64,000 bases of DNA from Boswellia sacra (GCA_013180625.2 SNVD02006085.1:176057-240056), one strand, 5' to 3'; shown: positions 35,901 to 48,281, counted from the first letter of the stretch. The notes: a model not told the origin generated them from the sequence alone. Made by a program: numbers and translations.

Positions 35901-37863
35901 GGGTAAACAAGTGAGTATAAATTTCTGTCCTGGGTACATACTTATTTTTAAAGTGCAGATGTCAAAGATGTGCTTCCATTCTGTAGAATACTTAATTTCG
36001 ATATTTTATTTTAGCTGATTGGAATAGAAAGAATGAATTGAAGTTATGTTTCCACTGATATTGGTTTCAGGTTCACAGGGATTTGTATGGGAATAGAGCA
36101 CAATACGTGGACGTTTCGTCGACAGAACGGAGTTGTGGACCACGAAAGGTGAAGAAGATTCCGCTGGGTAAACGATTCGTCCATAGGGCCAGCCCACACG
36201 TTCGATCATCTGGTAGTAGAGGAAAAAGGGGTTTTTGGGCAGGGCCGTTTATTGTCCCCCAACCAGTGACTGAAAATCAGCTGAAGATTATTGAATATGT
36301 TATGAACACCGCAAATGAGCCTGCGTGAGTGTATTTGCAATGAACTATTTATGTAGTGCGAGAGTTCCATTTATACATGTGTGATAACTAATTTTATAAA
36401 TTGCAGGGAGATACTTGTCAGATACAATGTGACACATGTAACGCGGTACAACTTGCGGACACTGTGGCCAGAGTCATGGGTTGATAATATGGTAGGAAAT
36501 AGTGCATGTAAACTATTTCGGTTTTAGGGGAAGGGAACTAAGATCAACATATGCCACTATAGTACAAATAATATAACTTGCCTGTAGGCAATAAAGGCAG
36601 AGAAGTGCGGGGAAGTGGACTTAATAGATGGAACAAACCAATATCTTGCAGGTTATTGACGTATATGGGGAGTTGATGGCTATGGAAAATAACAGGCAGC
36701 AGAGACATGGAAAGACAACTTGGTACCTGCCGCTTGGCTTTTCGGTAAGTGAGAGTGGCATGTTGTTAAATGTAGTTCTATGGCAGATTGTGAGAGATGA
36801 TGTACGTCATGAGTACAGCATAACAAACGGTTTAACTAAATTTTTTTACACAGGAAGCTGTTAGGGGAGCAAAGACACTGGATGCAAAAGGTCTGGAGAC
36901 AGCTGCACACTATCGGACGAATTATATGAAGGACCTGCAGAAAGTGACAGAGGTACTCTCTATAATTGTAAAAATAAATGTGTACATGCAGTACAGGATA
37001 ATGACGAGTGTCATCTTCATGTTTCATCATGCTTACATCAGTGGAAAATGGTTGTTTTGAAATTAGCATGAGTGAAGAACCAATATAGATGAGTAATGCG
37101 TAATTTGTTGTTTTACATCACTTGTATGACAATGCGAGATATTGGGTAATAGTAATTTGTCCATAATGTATGATGTTATTAATGGTGTAACTCGGGGCAG
37201 ATATATGTGCCAATGTACAATGGGCATTCACACTGGTTCGCGATGGTGGTTCGGATTAAGTCAAAAATGGCAGAGATTTGGGACTCATTGCGAACAAATA
37301 GAAGTGGAAGGGCTAATGAGACTGCTGGTCAGAGAGTGGTAAGTGTACCTACAATCTTGAACTTATATGGGTCAGTTTCATAAATGGTAGTGGAAAGTGT
37401 AAATTTTCGGCATGGGAACTAATGCAAACATTTGTTCATTTGAAGCTGATGGCGCTAGATGTAGTGCTTGCTGATGAGATACAGCAAGTTGGGGATGGGA
37501 AGCTAAATTTTGCAAACTTCAGTGTTTCAACAAACGAAGACGTGACAACCCAACAGAATTCATATGACTGCGGGATTTATGTTATGAAGTTTATGGAGTG
37601 TCGGGGATTCCGCACGCCAACTGTGAAAGTGGTGAGATAGTCGAAACGAGTAAATCTGCCATTTCACCTGACCTAACAACTGTGCTAACCTAAATAATGG
37701 GACTGTATGGACCATTTTTTTTTTAGTACAGGATCATTCTGATGCCACTCGACTGAAGATCCTTCTGAGAATGATAATGTCCCCAATGAATCGAGTCCGA
37801 GCGCACGTCCTGGTAGAGGCTGATGAAGAGTTCGGACGCATGTGTTTAATGGATGGCAAGTGA
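32911..37863 (+). CDS. HMG-box-like / DUF1985-like / Ulp1 cysteine protease fusion, 12-exon MULE cargo gene (~986 aa)
   Basis: Exons: 32911-33053, 33720-33777, 33885-34631, 34714-34824, 34996-35910, 36071-36324, 36407-36491, 36652-36744, 36854-36952, 37201-37338, 37446-37631, 37732-37863. Phases match at every GT/AG junction; total 2,961 nt with stop. Residues ~43-105 resemble an HMG box (WMNFRKQQIALARG; MREKWSSLSAEEKATY). Residues ~115-350 are the DUF1985-like domain (CSPRRFHRCV, GIGFGTLLRI, FGETLGIIDG, VKDVNKITSYNW). Residues ~370-415 are a predicted coiled coil, followed by a long Lys/Glu-rich linker. Residues ~735-965 are a Ulp1/C48-type protease: VTRYNLRTLWPESW, H846 (HSHWFAMVV), D863 (EIWDSL), Q917 and C923 (QQNSYDCGIY), then RLKILLRMIMSP. 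Such enzymes cleave SUMO-like modifiers; this one may deSUMOylate host chromatin or silencing factors or the transposase. The weakest junctions are exon 3's donor (TGC/GTACAT) and the last acceptor. No disabling mutation seen. Confidence 0.82.
33192..33546. mobile_element. MITE (~355 bp), palindromic, in intron 1 of the Ulp1-type gene
   Basis: The left end GGGTTTGGCTAGGGTACA is mirrored by GTACCGTAGCCAAACCC at the right, and the arms continue as inverted copies of GTAAAAGTTGTAAATGAATGT-like repeats. A related copy lies at ~61,503-61,850 outside the MULE, showing a genome-resident family. The insertion lies inside the intron and does not alter the exons. Confidence 0.7.
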
Positions 37864-39363
37864 CTGAATGATAGTTAACATGCAGCGGGAAACATACAAG
37901 GTGTTACCGGCAGAATAACAAGACGGGCCAGTGGGCAAATTATGCCCAGCACAGTAACAAAAGTGGGTGCATTACGTACATATGACCACCATTCTAGCTT
38001 TCGGTGCACACAGTAGAAAAGTACCTTTTGGACACATATATGCACATGTAATTTTTGTTAAATCAGTGGAAGGGGATATGGGCGTAAGCAACGTTCAAAC
38101 CCTTTTCCACCAATTATATAGCTTAAGGCCAAGCTAGGAGGCATACAATGCCTAAGATGGATGTGATATAGTAGTTAGGACAAAAGTGTTGTATTTTATG
38201 CATGGACCGAAAAATTAATGATCAATGCCATATGCAAATGTATACTCAACGCTAAAAGCAAATGTACAACCCATCAATGCTAAGCTTCAGACAGACAGTA
38301 AAGTTGTTTGCAAAGTACGCAGGTTATGGAAACGTTGCCCAATTCAACCGCAGTGGATCATATGAATGATACGCTATAACCTTAGCCTAATGTCTGTCTT
38401 CTTGAGAAAAACATTTAACTGCTTTGATTTATAAATTTAATTAAGGTATAAATAGGTTCATATTTATATATAGTTCGAATAACATACTGGTGGGATAAAC
38501 TATGGGAAGAAAATGGCAATAGTAAACTAAATTCTTCTAAAACCCGGACCTAGATTAATAGGATAGTTAACATTGTGTAATTGATGCAAGATTGTAAGTG
38601 TATCTGAGGGGCCTGAGCTGTGAGCCAAATAAACGTGCAGCGAAAGAGACAACACAGATGCGTAAGATTGCGACAGAGTGGACACGGTTAACGAATTTGT
38701 ACTCCAAGCAGGTAATGACACGAGGGGGAAGAAAAAAAGATATGACGCTTACGATTTCTAATACAATGCATGGACGATACGCAATCGAATGTAACATATG
38801 GAATATGTTACATTATGAGTGATTGGGGCAGGCATGTAGGGTGAGGGCACGGAAGTCTTTAGTCAATTACATAACTTAAACGTAAAGATTAGTTTAATTT
38901 ACTTACGCAGGGTGGGTATAAGATCAAATGTAGCATATTGAAAAGAAGTGATTGAGCATTAAGGATTCTTTAAGGGATTCCACTAATAAAGCCCGAACAT
39001 AGTATATAAATTCGCCTGTGGGGGAAAAAAAAATTTTGAGACCAACACATTTGTGGACTTGCGTCAAATGTACCATAATTGTTGGGCTGACCAAATACTA
39101 TGTTATCCAAACCGACGGAGGGTAACATTACTTGTTAGTTTTCATCCTAAGTACATGATGTATACGATGGGTATTTATTAGTGGTCACCATCCCAGGGAA
39201 TGGAATGTTCTAGTATTTCCAAAACAGAACGAAGCATGAAAGCAGATAAGTTAAGGGAAGTTAAGGAGGACAAAGCTTTATTTAATCTGTGCAATATGAA
39301 CATGTGAGAAATATTGAGTTTAGCCCACATCTGTAAACAAAGCATAATCGATAACAATCGTAG
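37864..39363. other. MULE interior: 3' flank of the Ulp1-type gene
   Basis: No supported coding region; short frames only. It lies between the 3' ends of the Ulp1-type gene (plus) and the charged ORF (minus). Confidence 0.5.
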
Positions 39364-39845
39364 TCAGATCGATGAATCCCCGATGGTGTTGCTACCGTCA
39401 CTGCTAACCACTTCGCCATTGTCGAGTCGCTGTTGGCGATCTTGCACAACTTGCATCCGATACACAGCACGTTTTTCTTTAAGTAATAGCCGATGTAGAC
39501 GTCGTTGTTTAATTTTATGCTTTGCTTGTCGGAGTTCACGATCTTCGATAGACCGTCTCTTGAAGTGAAAGACGACTGTACGCTCGTCTCCGATTTGGTA
39601 GAACCCCAACAAGTCAAGCAGGTCATCGTCTGATTCAATGAACATCGTCTCACCATTCCACGGAAAATGGGCCCAAATCTTCAGTTGCCTATAGTCATGC
39701 ACTCCCAGGGAAGGAATCCTCGATTGTATAGCCATGAAGACCATATATAAACACACCACGTCATCCTTCACGCGTATCAGGGGAAAGTATCCGTGGCCAC
39801 GAACATGAAGCACGAAGTCAAAGGATGGCATCATTTGCGTCTCTC
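39364..39845 (-). CDS. Charged ~160-aa terminal exon of an unrecognised MULE gene, weakly PB1/MuDR-N-terminal-like
   Basis: Open from an acceptor (TTTGCAG/GAGAGAC) at 39846-39847 to the stop at 39364; the first in-frame ATG is at 39832-39834. The sequence has a beta-rich first half (FDFVLHVRGHGYFPL, LKIWAHFPWNGETMFI) with an acidic loop ESDDDLLDLLGF and VVFHF. A very basic helical second half follows (HKIKQRRLHRLLLKEKRAVY). The first half has the feel of the small PB1-like domain found at the N-terminus of many plant MULE proteins, but the match is weak. A preceding exon may lie near 40,040-40,155, ending at CAA/GTATTC after GFPPLEGPMRSFPW. Function not assigned. Confidence 0.4.
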
Positions 39846-42800
39846 CTGCAAACCATTACATGATTATTTAGGCTGCGGCAGAAACCACAAAAATTAACAA
39901 CAGAGGCGACGAAATACGATAAAGATAATTAAGCGGTTGGAAAACAACCAGAAATGAACAAGTGTGGAAGACAAATTCATACAAGTAAAAAGCGTTGTAT
40001 GAAATGCATGCAATAATCGAAGATCTGATGGAGATGAATACTTGCACCAGGGGAATGATCGCATTGGTCCTTCTAACGGGGGGAATCCACTTGTCGGAGT
40101 TGAGAATAAATAGTAACACACTGGGTGCGTAAGAGGGCTGTATTGACCCGAAGAGTCATCTGAAAAAACAAAAGGTCTTTCACAAGAAACATTATAGTTT
40201 TCATAATCCATAATGGAGTGGACCACCATTAATAGGACGTTATTACAAATGGACGAGACCATGACAAAAGTGGAACGTCGTGCTTATCCCTATCCGGTCA
40301 TACAACGATCCAGCAACTGGTCCAATGTAGCAGTTTTAACTTTCCTCCCCGGGGATATAATTTCAGCCGCAATTCCAAAGCCCCTGCATAAAATGTCTAT
40401 TTAATGAAATATGATACATGCATTCAACCAAATAATCCCATTGGACGTTGTAAATCAAATTTAATGTGTTTTATTATTTATATATGTGCAATAATTAACA
40501 TCGATCTTTCCATTTGACTCGTACCTTCAGTTCTTATTTTATTCAACTCCGAAAAAATTGGGAGAATAGGACAACACTAGAAAATGTGGGTATCGCAACA
40601 TGTCTACCCCAAAACCCCGCACCATAACTTGGATGTTATACTATGAGCATCTGACCAATTGATTTATCATATGAAGATCATGCAATTCCTGTATACCTTG
40701 GGCCACCAATAATAATTGTCAAGAAAATGATAACCATTATTAGTTTTATGGTAATAAATATTTAACTAATAAGTCCAGGGAGTCCGCCTTCTACGGAAAG
40801 TATGGGATAGTAGGAGAACGTGTAAATCTTCAATTCGATATCCTTTTATTTGCATAACATAATTACATGCATCTTCAGTCCTGTATCATCATATTTTTTT
40901 AGATAATCTATGTAATATACTTGACCGTTATCAATAAATGATAGTTGTGGGTGTCCAATCCTTCTTAGTCAGTTGAGAAGAAGAAGGGAAAGAAGAATTA
41001 GTTTAATTCAAAGGTAAATATTACATAAATTTCCATCCCTAATTGATACATACTGAAATAAATAATATCGTGGGGCAACAATAGCTATGGCCTCTGTTCT
41101 CTTATTTAAGAATTTACTGTACCCACACATAAAACTAGGTTAGAGTGCAAAAAGTGAACCACTACAATAACAAATGGTCAAGCCCCCTGAAGCATCTGCT
41201 GTGTATTGTAGGCATTTCACTTCGCTGAAGCATTGGCCCACCTTCTATAAAAATGTTGTCATCCTTTATTCAGAGCGATTTCTTAAATTCTTGAAGAAAT
41301 CGCTCATATGTCAAAATAGCATCGACGTTTATCGACTGAGTTTTGAGGTTCTCAACTGTGTTGACGTTGTAAGAACCCAAAGTTGTTGTGAAATGCTCTA
41401 CCTGTCAAAATTCCCGTGCACGTAGATGCAACAACCACTGCACCAACATTACAGAAAGAAGTAGTGAAAAATATACCCTAATCTCACAATTCCAAGGTAG
41501 AGAAGCTGGTACTGCACATGTCTATTAAGAGAGTGGGAGAATTCGAACCTTGCCTACATTATCGTACCAAATGATCAATGAGTCTCTCTTGAATCTTTGC
41601 TTTGTCCACCCTAGCTACCATTTCGTTAGTAAGATGACTGTTGAAAAAGCCATGTACGATAGTCCCTCTGCAAGTTTCACAGAATCATTTATCTATGTCA
41701 TCTATAAATTAATTTAAACCACAAATTATTAATGTAAAAGACCATAAAGACACCTGTGAACATGCAATACAAAACACAGCATACGTATAACAAACCCAGC
41801 TATGGACGAAAAAAGAGACATAACAGGTTAAAACTGATGTTAAAGAAAATAGCCAATTGGTTCCTACATTGTCCTTAATTATAAGTATGCAGTCGTTGCA
41901 TCTGTCCGCCAAATACGGTAGATGAAACATTTGATAATCACAGAACTAACCAGTGGTGATTTAGTAGCACAACATAAACTTATGTTAAAAGGGAATATAA
42001 TTTAAAATGTATTTGTTAAGCCCACTAATATGGTACCCAATACTATCGCGTATGTGCCAATGTTTTCTGCAACACCAATGTGAAGCCGTCGTTCATACCT
42101 ATGAATTCGAATGAGAGGGACTATCATCTCTGTGTCCTCTTACACACTGAAATCCTCAAAGACGCAAAACTGTCTACACAGACACACACACACAAAACAA
42201 GTAAATTATCAAAATACATACAAATGTCATCGACTATTTACATGTGACAAATTGTCCTCGACTCAATAAACTCCTCCCACGGTATTTGTCTAGGGGAAAG
42301 CTCCTACTATGCATACATTAAACTGTTGTCATGATCGACATCTTCTGAGTGGTGGATAGTGATGTACGCCATGAGTCATTCCAGAAGTTGGATGTTAATT
42401 GTAATACTTTTGGAAAAACAACAAGCACAGAAGCCACGGTCTAGGTAAAACATCACAACTACTTATTAATATTCGATCACAGTTCTACGGTTAGAAATTA
42501 GAACTCGAACCTTCTTTGCGGGATTTAAGCCCAATACCAAGAACCTGAAGCTGAAGGCTGAGGTTCAGAGCTACCTGTGATAGTGCCTTCTTGTACACAT
42601 CTAAGATATAAAAGGAAATGTGAAAATCACCATCATTACCATAATCACAAACTTCTAACTGTTTGAATTACGATCCTTAATCTTTCATGACATTAATTTC
42701 TTCTGAAAATATTAACTAAAAAGATATAAACTTGCATAGAGGTAAAACGAAACATATAAGTTACGCAAATAAAACATCAGACTGCAATTAAAGTATCCAA

Positions 42801-44229
42801 ATTCCTTCCATTACACGAAGTCTCGAAGTTTCAAACTCAGCTACAATTCATGGAATATTAGTACCGATTGGATGACTATACAAGACCTAAATTATAAGAA
42901 AATCGAAACAAAAAATTGCTTATAAAAAATTAAATGTCAAACACAATTTGTCAACTTTCGATTATTTTTTTCGTACAAGACAAACGATCTCAAATAGTTA
43001 AGCATTGCTATTCAAGCGATCATTTGTTATCTCATGTCCATCTTATGCTGGAGAAATTAAGTACAAAACAAAATAACGATCTACTAAGTTTAGTAAAAAA
43101 TACCGTAACAATCAAAATTTGGGCCCCCTGAAGATACAGAAAGTGTAACCTGCAAACCGGCGATGAACTCTTCTACACCAAAATCTCCCTGGGGGTTCGA
43201 ATCTATAATTCCGCATACCTTACAAACAACATCAGCAACAACAATGAAGTGAAGACACAGAACTAAAACCAACAAACAAGATGACAACCAACTTAAAGCA
43301 AGAACAAACAATAAGCACAAAAACAAATGATTAAAATAAGAAAATTACACGCTTGCGATATTGCCACGATTATTTGTACCAAGCGCAGAAATTTCGTTGC
43401 ATCATTTCCCGTCAATCAACCATCACCACCTAAATTTATAAGCAATCTGAAACGAAGTATAAAACTGTAAATTATGCGTAAATTTATACAAATTCTTTAA
43501 TAACACCTATCGTTCATACAGCTCAAGCTTCGTGAATTCTTACTAACTATATATAAGCCAAATTTTTTTGAGAATTCAAAACATGTACCTTCACACCTGA
43601 ATTAGCAAAACTGAAGTACTCCTAGTATATCTTCTGTTGCTCTATCGAACGCGAAGCCACCGGACTCCATATCTCCATCCTTGCAAAGAATGATGAAGAA
43701 CGATATCATTCCCTAGATTGTGTTTGTCCTCTACGGAGCATTGAAAAATATGGGTAAAAGCTGTGCCATCCGTTATTCGATATAAATGAATCAACAGACA
43801 AGGCTGGTGGCGGGTGGTTTAGGTTAGGGTTAAATTTAAACTCTATACATAATGGGATATAATGTTGACTTCCCCTTCCATTGCTTTGGTAGGAAGGAAG
43901 CGAATTATGGGTGTACGCCTGATACAAAGGGGAAAGGCCCTTTTATTAGGGTTAAGAAATTTATATCGAATTATTCCAATATTTTATAGGTTAGTGGTCT
44001 TATGTCATTTAACCTAATTTTCCGTAATTTACATAATGATTTCGCTATAAAATGAAACACATCATCGTTTGCAAGTACATACATATTTTTTACGAGTGTT
44101 ATACATAGTTGTACAAATTTTACACACTTAAATATGTCTTATAAGTTTTTAGCTTTGTACCTTTAAATAGAACAGTAACTTATTAATCTTTTTTTTACTT
44201 AACATTAACTATTTTTACAAGTTTGTTTA
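39846..44229. other. MULE interior, unassigned (possible upstream exons of the minus-strand gene)
   Basis: Apart from the possible exon near 40,040-40,155 (minus) I see no convincing gene. The composition is AT-rich with many short frames. Confidence 0.4.
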
Positions 44230-46832
44230 CGAGTTTTATATGTTCTTTGTGATTTTTACAATATATGATCAAGGCCCATTTTTTACAAATATGTACACGT
44301 ATATCGAAAACGGTCATTTTCCAAATTTGAATTACTACTGTTTACATGTTGTTTACCACTTTTACAAGAAGGGTAACTATTTTCACACGCTCGTTTACAT
44401 CTATTACAACTGTTGCTTTTTATTTAACTATGGCAGCAGTATTGATGTATTCAACTTTTTTTTTCCGGATTTCCACTTTTACGAGCTACATTATTACATT
44501 TTTGGTTATTTACAATTTCTACATCAGAATGTTTATGGCTATTTGCACAAAATTAAATAGTGATTTTTCCTTGCTAAAACGTCAAATACGATAGTAAATA
44601 TACAACTTATTTTATTTTGTTTTCGACATTTGCTACCTTTCTTATTACTTTTACATATTTATTTACAACTATTAGAAAATTTTGGGATTTATCCCCTCAT
44701 GTAAATAGTAAGATCGATTACGACTTTTTTATTGGAACTTATGATTTTTACACGTCGGACTACGATTCTTCTTTGCGTATTATGATTTTTACGCTATATC
44801 AAAATGGTCATTTTCCAAATTCGAATTACTACTTTTTACATTTTGTTTACTATATTTACAAGAAGACGCCCTATTTTCACACGCTCGTTTACATCTACTA
44901 CAGATGTTGCTTTTCATTTAACTATGGCAGCAGAATTGATGTTTTCAACTTTTTTTTTTTCGGATTTCGACTTTTACGAGCGACGTTATTACTTTTTTGT
45001 TGTTTACAATTTCTACATCAGAATGTTTACGGCTATTTGCACAAAACTAAATAGTGATTTTTCCTTGCTAAAACGTGAAATACGATATTATATTGACAAC
45101 TTATTTTACTTTGTTTTCGACATTTGCTACCTTTCTTATTACTGTTACATATTTATTTACAGTTATTAGATATGAATTTATGGATTTATCCTCTGATGAA
45201 AATAGTTGTTCTCAGTACGAGTTTTTTCTTCGAACTTATGATTTTTACATGTTGGACTACGAGTCTTCTTTGCGTATTATGATGTTTACGGGTATATCGA
45301 AAACGGTCATTTTCCAAATTTCAATTACTACTGTTTACATGTTTTTTACTACTTTTACAAGAAGGGTAACTATTTTCACACGCTCGTTTACATCTATTAC
45401 AACTGTTGCTTTTTATTTAAATATGACAGCAGTATTGATGTTTTCAACTTTTTTTTTTCCCGATTTCAACTTTAACGAGCGACGTTATTACTTTTTTGGT
45501 TGTTTACAATTTCTACATCAGAATGTTTATGGCTATTTGCACAAAATTAAAAGTGATTTTTCCTTGCTAGTACATCAAATACGATAGTAAATTGACAACT
45601 TAATTTTCTTTGTTTTCGACATTTGCTACCTTTCTTATTACTTGTACATATTTATTTACAGCTGTTAGAAAATTTTGGGATTTATCCCCTCATGTTAATA
45701 GTAAGATCGATTACGACTTTTTTATTGGAACTTATGATTTTTACACGTTTGACTACGATTCTTCTTTGCGTATTATGATTTTTACGCTATATCAAATTGG
45801 TCATTTTCCAAATTCGAATTACTACTTTTTACATTTTGTTTACTATATTTACAAGAAGACTAACTATTTTCACACACTCGTTTACATCTATTACAAATGT
45901 TGCTTTTTTTTAACTATGGCAGCACTATTGATGTTTTCAACTTTTGTTTTTCGGTTTTCGACTTTTACAAGTTACGTTATTACTTTTTTGGTTGTTTACA
46001 ATTTCTACATCAGAATGTTTATGGCTATTTGCACAAAATTAAATAGTGATTTTTCCTTGCTAGTACGTCAAATACGATAGTAAATTGACAACTTAATTTT
46101 CTTTGTTTTCGAAATTTGCTACCTTTCTTATTACTTGTACATATTTATTTACAACTGTTACAAAATTTTGGGATTTATCCCCTCATGTTAATAGTAAGAT
46201 CGATTACGACTTTTTTATTGGAACTTATGATTTTTACACGTTTGACTACGATTCTTCTTTGCGTATTATGATTTTTACGCTATATCAAATTGGTCATTTT
46301 CCAAATTCGAATTACTACTTTTTACATTTTGTTTACTATATTTACAAGAAGACTAACTATTTTCACACGCTTGTTTACATCTATTACAAATCTTGCTTTT
46401 TTTAAACTATGGCAGCACTATTGATGTTTTCAACTTTTGTTTTTCGGTTTTCAACTTTTACAAGTTACGTTATTACTTTTTTGGTTGTTTACAATTTCTA
46501 CATCAAAATGTTTATGGCTATTTGCACAAAATTAAATAGTGATTTTTCCTTGCTAAAACGTCAAATACGATAGTAAATTGACAACTTATTTTCCTTTGTT
46601 TTCGACATTTGCTACCTTTCTTATTACTTTTAAATATTTATTTACAGCTATTAGAAAATTTTGGGATTTATCCCCTCATGTAAATAGTAAGATTGATTAC
46701 GACTTTTTTGTTGGAACTTATGATTTTTACACGCTGGACTACGATTCTTCTTTGCGTATTATGATTTTTACGCTATATCAAATTGGTCATTTTTCCAAAT
46801 TTGAACAGTATTTTTTCTTCAATTTTATGTAA
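44230..46832. repeat. Tandem array of ~494-bp units (about five copies) near the right MULE end
   Basis: The anchor CAATTTCTACATCAGAATG and its neighbours recur at 44513, 45007, 45507, 45999 and 46492 (one copy with CAAAATG), spacings 494, 500, 492 and 493. A second anchor, TTTGGGATTTATCCCCTCATG, recurs with the same period and has one diverged copy near 45,180. Units are T-rich with many TTTTTAC and TTTACA words. The many Phe/Tyr-rich plus-strand frames arise from this composition; the period is not a multiple of three and is not stable, so coding is unlikely. Confidence 0.9.
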
Positions 46833-47187
46833 CAAAACATTATTCTTTACATCTTTTTATAAGTCATTTACAAAATTTACATATAAATTATGCGTTTTTA
46901 ACAATTATGAGTTGAAGAGATTTTAGTGTTGTGCTCCATTGCATGAAATGAAATTTGGTATTCCGCTTTTGCTATAAGATTTACAACTTTAATACAAGGG
47001 CTTCTATTTTTTATTTGCTGTGTACAACTTTTACTTGAAGATGATAATTATTAAAATATTGTAAATTAATATGGCGGGAACCTTGGGCCTTTAGGCGGGA
47101 ACACAGCCGGTTAATGAAACCGGCTGTGCTTTTTCCTTTTGCTTATGTGTTCCATCATTTGCCAGCCAAGTGTCATTTATTTGCCCC
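46833..47187. other. Right subterminal region of the MULE
   Basis: Non-coding. It contains the right CCGGTT hairpin and a GC-richer patch (GGCGGGAACC, GGCGGGAACAC) between the tandem array and the inverted repeat. Confidence 0.6.
47102..47128. repeat. Subterminal hairpin, right end (CCGGTT type)
   Basis: CACAGCCGGTT (47102-47112) and AACCGGCTGTG (47118-47128) form a perfect 11-bp stem with a 5-nt loop, 60 bp inside the right inverted repeat. It mirrors the CCGGTT hairpin at the left end in core sequence and relative position. Confidence 0.85.
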
Positions 47188-47242
47188 CCATTTACACAGT
47201 CAATTGCTGCACCGGTCCTTCAGAAGGATTGTAGCCAGACCC
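47188..47242 (-). repeat. Right terminal inverted repeat of the MULE (55 bp)
   Basis: Reads GGGTCTGGCTACAATCC from the outer end on the minus strand and matches 10197-10251 at 54 of 55 positions. Confidence 0.95.
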
Positions 47243-47251
47243 GTTCATCAA
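47243..47251. repeat. Right target-site duplication of the giant MULE (GTTCATCAA)
   Basis: Exact direct copy of 10188-10196, immediately outside the right inverted repeat. Confidence 0.92.
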
Positions 47252-48276
47252 GCAAAAATGCGAAACCAAGATCTTTCTACGACAACGAGTTATGCGTCAT
47301 CACTGTTGCTGTCCGAGATCCCCGTTTGGAAATGAAAAATCGACCTCTAATCATTTGACACGTGTCTAGTTGGAGATCACCTCTTGGTCTTCTATGTATC
47401 GTGACAGAGTCACTCACTGGCAATATTATTAATATTATTAAGGGAACGGACGTTTGAATACAAATTTTTTTGATATAAAATTATATATAAATTTTTAATT
47501 TTTAATTTATAAATATAATAATTAAGATGATTGATAAATTAGAATTTATTAACTTTCAATTTTAATCATTAGATTTTATAAAATCAATGATTATAAATTT
47601 ATGTAAAATTTTTATGTTAAAAAATCTCATCCTATTATAAGTTATACTTATCTTGTACAAGGACATAGGGTAAAATCTTGAAGATTATGCAAAAGATTTT
47701 TTAAAATTTATAAATTTAATAATTTTTATACAGTCTTCATGAGAATTTATGGTTTTTAAAGGAATTTAAATAATTTTTTAGAGCTTAATATGTGTCACTA
47801 TAATACAGTTAATATTATCTATATTATAATTATAATGTTAATATAAAGCCTCTAATTTCAATATTAATATATCAGTTAAAAAATTTTAATTTCCCAAAAC
47901 CTTTTTCTTTTTCCTGAAATGACAAATCATCCAACAAAAATATTGCTTGGCTCTAAATCTTATTTATTTAAAATCAAGGGATCATATTTCCTACATATGC
48001 TGGTATTTATTGTTTGAGTTATCTTAAATTCTTAATATATGAAAAGGATTTAATGTAATATTATATTTTTAAAAAAATGTTTTATTTTATTTTGACAAAT
48101 GAGGTTGAAGTTTTTAAATAATAAAACTGCATTTAAATACTTTTATTTTGTAACATTTTTTACGGGCATACTAAGATAACCTTTTATGTTCATTTTATGT
48201 CACGTGAAATTGAAAAAAAAAAAAGTAATGCTACACTTATAAAATATGTATATAAAATTGGTACCTGCTATACTTT
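47252..48276. other. AT-rich spacer between MULE and solo LTR
   Basis: Low-complexity AT-rich DNA; nothing recognised. Confidence 0.5.
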
Positions 48277-48281
48277 GTAAG
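48277..48281. repeat. Left target-site duplication of the solo LTR (GTAAG)
   Basis: GTAAG precedes the TGTAATATCC start of the LTR and is repeated at 51744-51748. Confidence 0.85.

Larger units (their letters stand above)
10197..47242 (-). mobile_element. Giant Mutator-like DNA transposon (MULE), 37,046 bp, with intact transposase and cargo genes
   Basis: Three independent signals agree: a perfect 9-bp direct repeat flanking both ends, 55-bp terminal inverted repeats 37 kb apart that differ at one position, and an unbroken MULE/FAR1-type transposase frame inside. Strand is given by the transposase. Contents from left to right: DUF1985-like gene (plus), transposase (minus), viroplasmin-domain gene (minus), a nested 1.1-kb AT-rich element, the HMG/DUF1985/Ulp1 gene (plus) with a small MITE in its first intron, a short charged ORF (minus), and a ~494-bp tandem array close to the right end. 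Most MULEs are a few to ~20 kb, so this is very large. Near-identical ends and a perfect duplication argue for fairly recent insertion and make chance capture of unrelated repeats unlikely. ULP1-carrying MULEs (Kaonashi-type ULP1 sequences) are known in plants; this cargo combination I do not recognise. Confidence 0.92.

Noticed and set aside
44240..46832. Series of 84-170-aa Phe/Tyr-rich plus-strand frames resembling membrane proteins
   Set aside because: They arise from T-rich ~494-bp tandem units; the period is not a multiple of three and frames shift between units.
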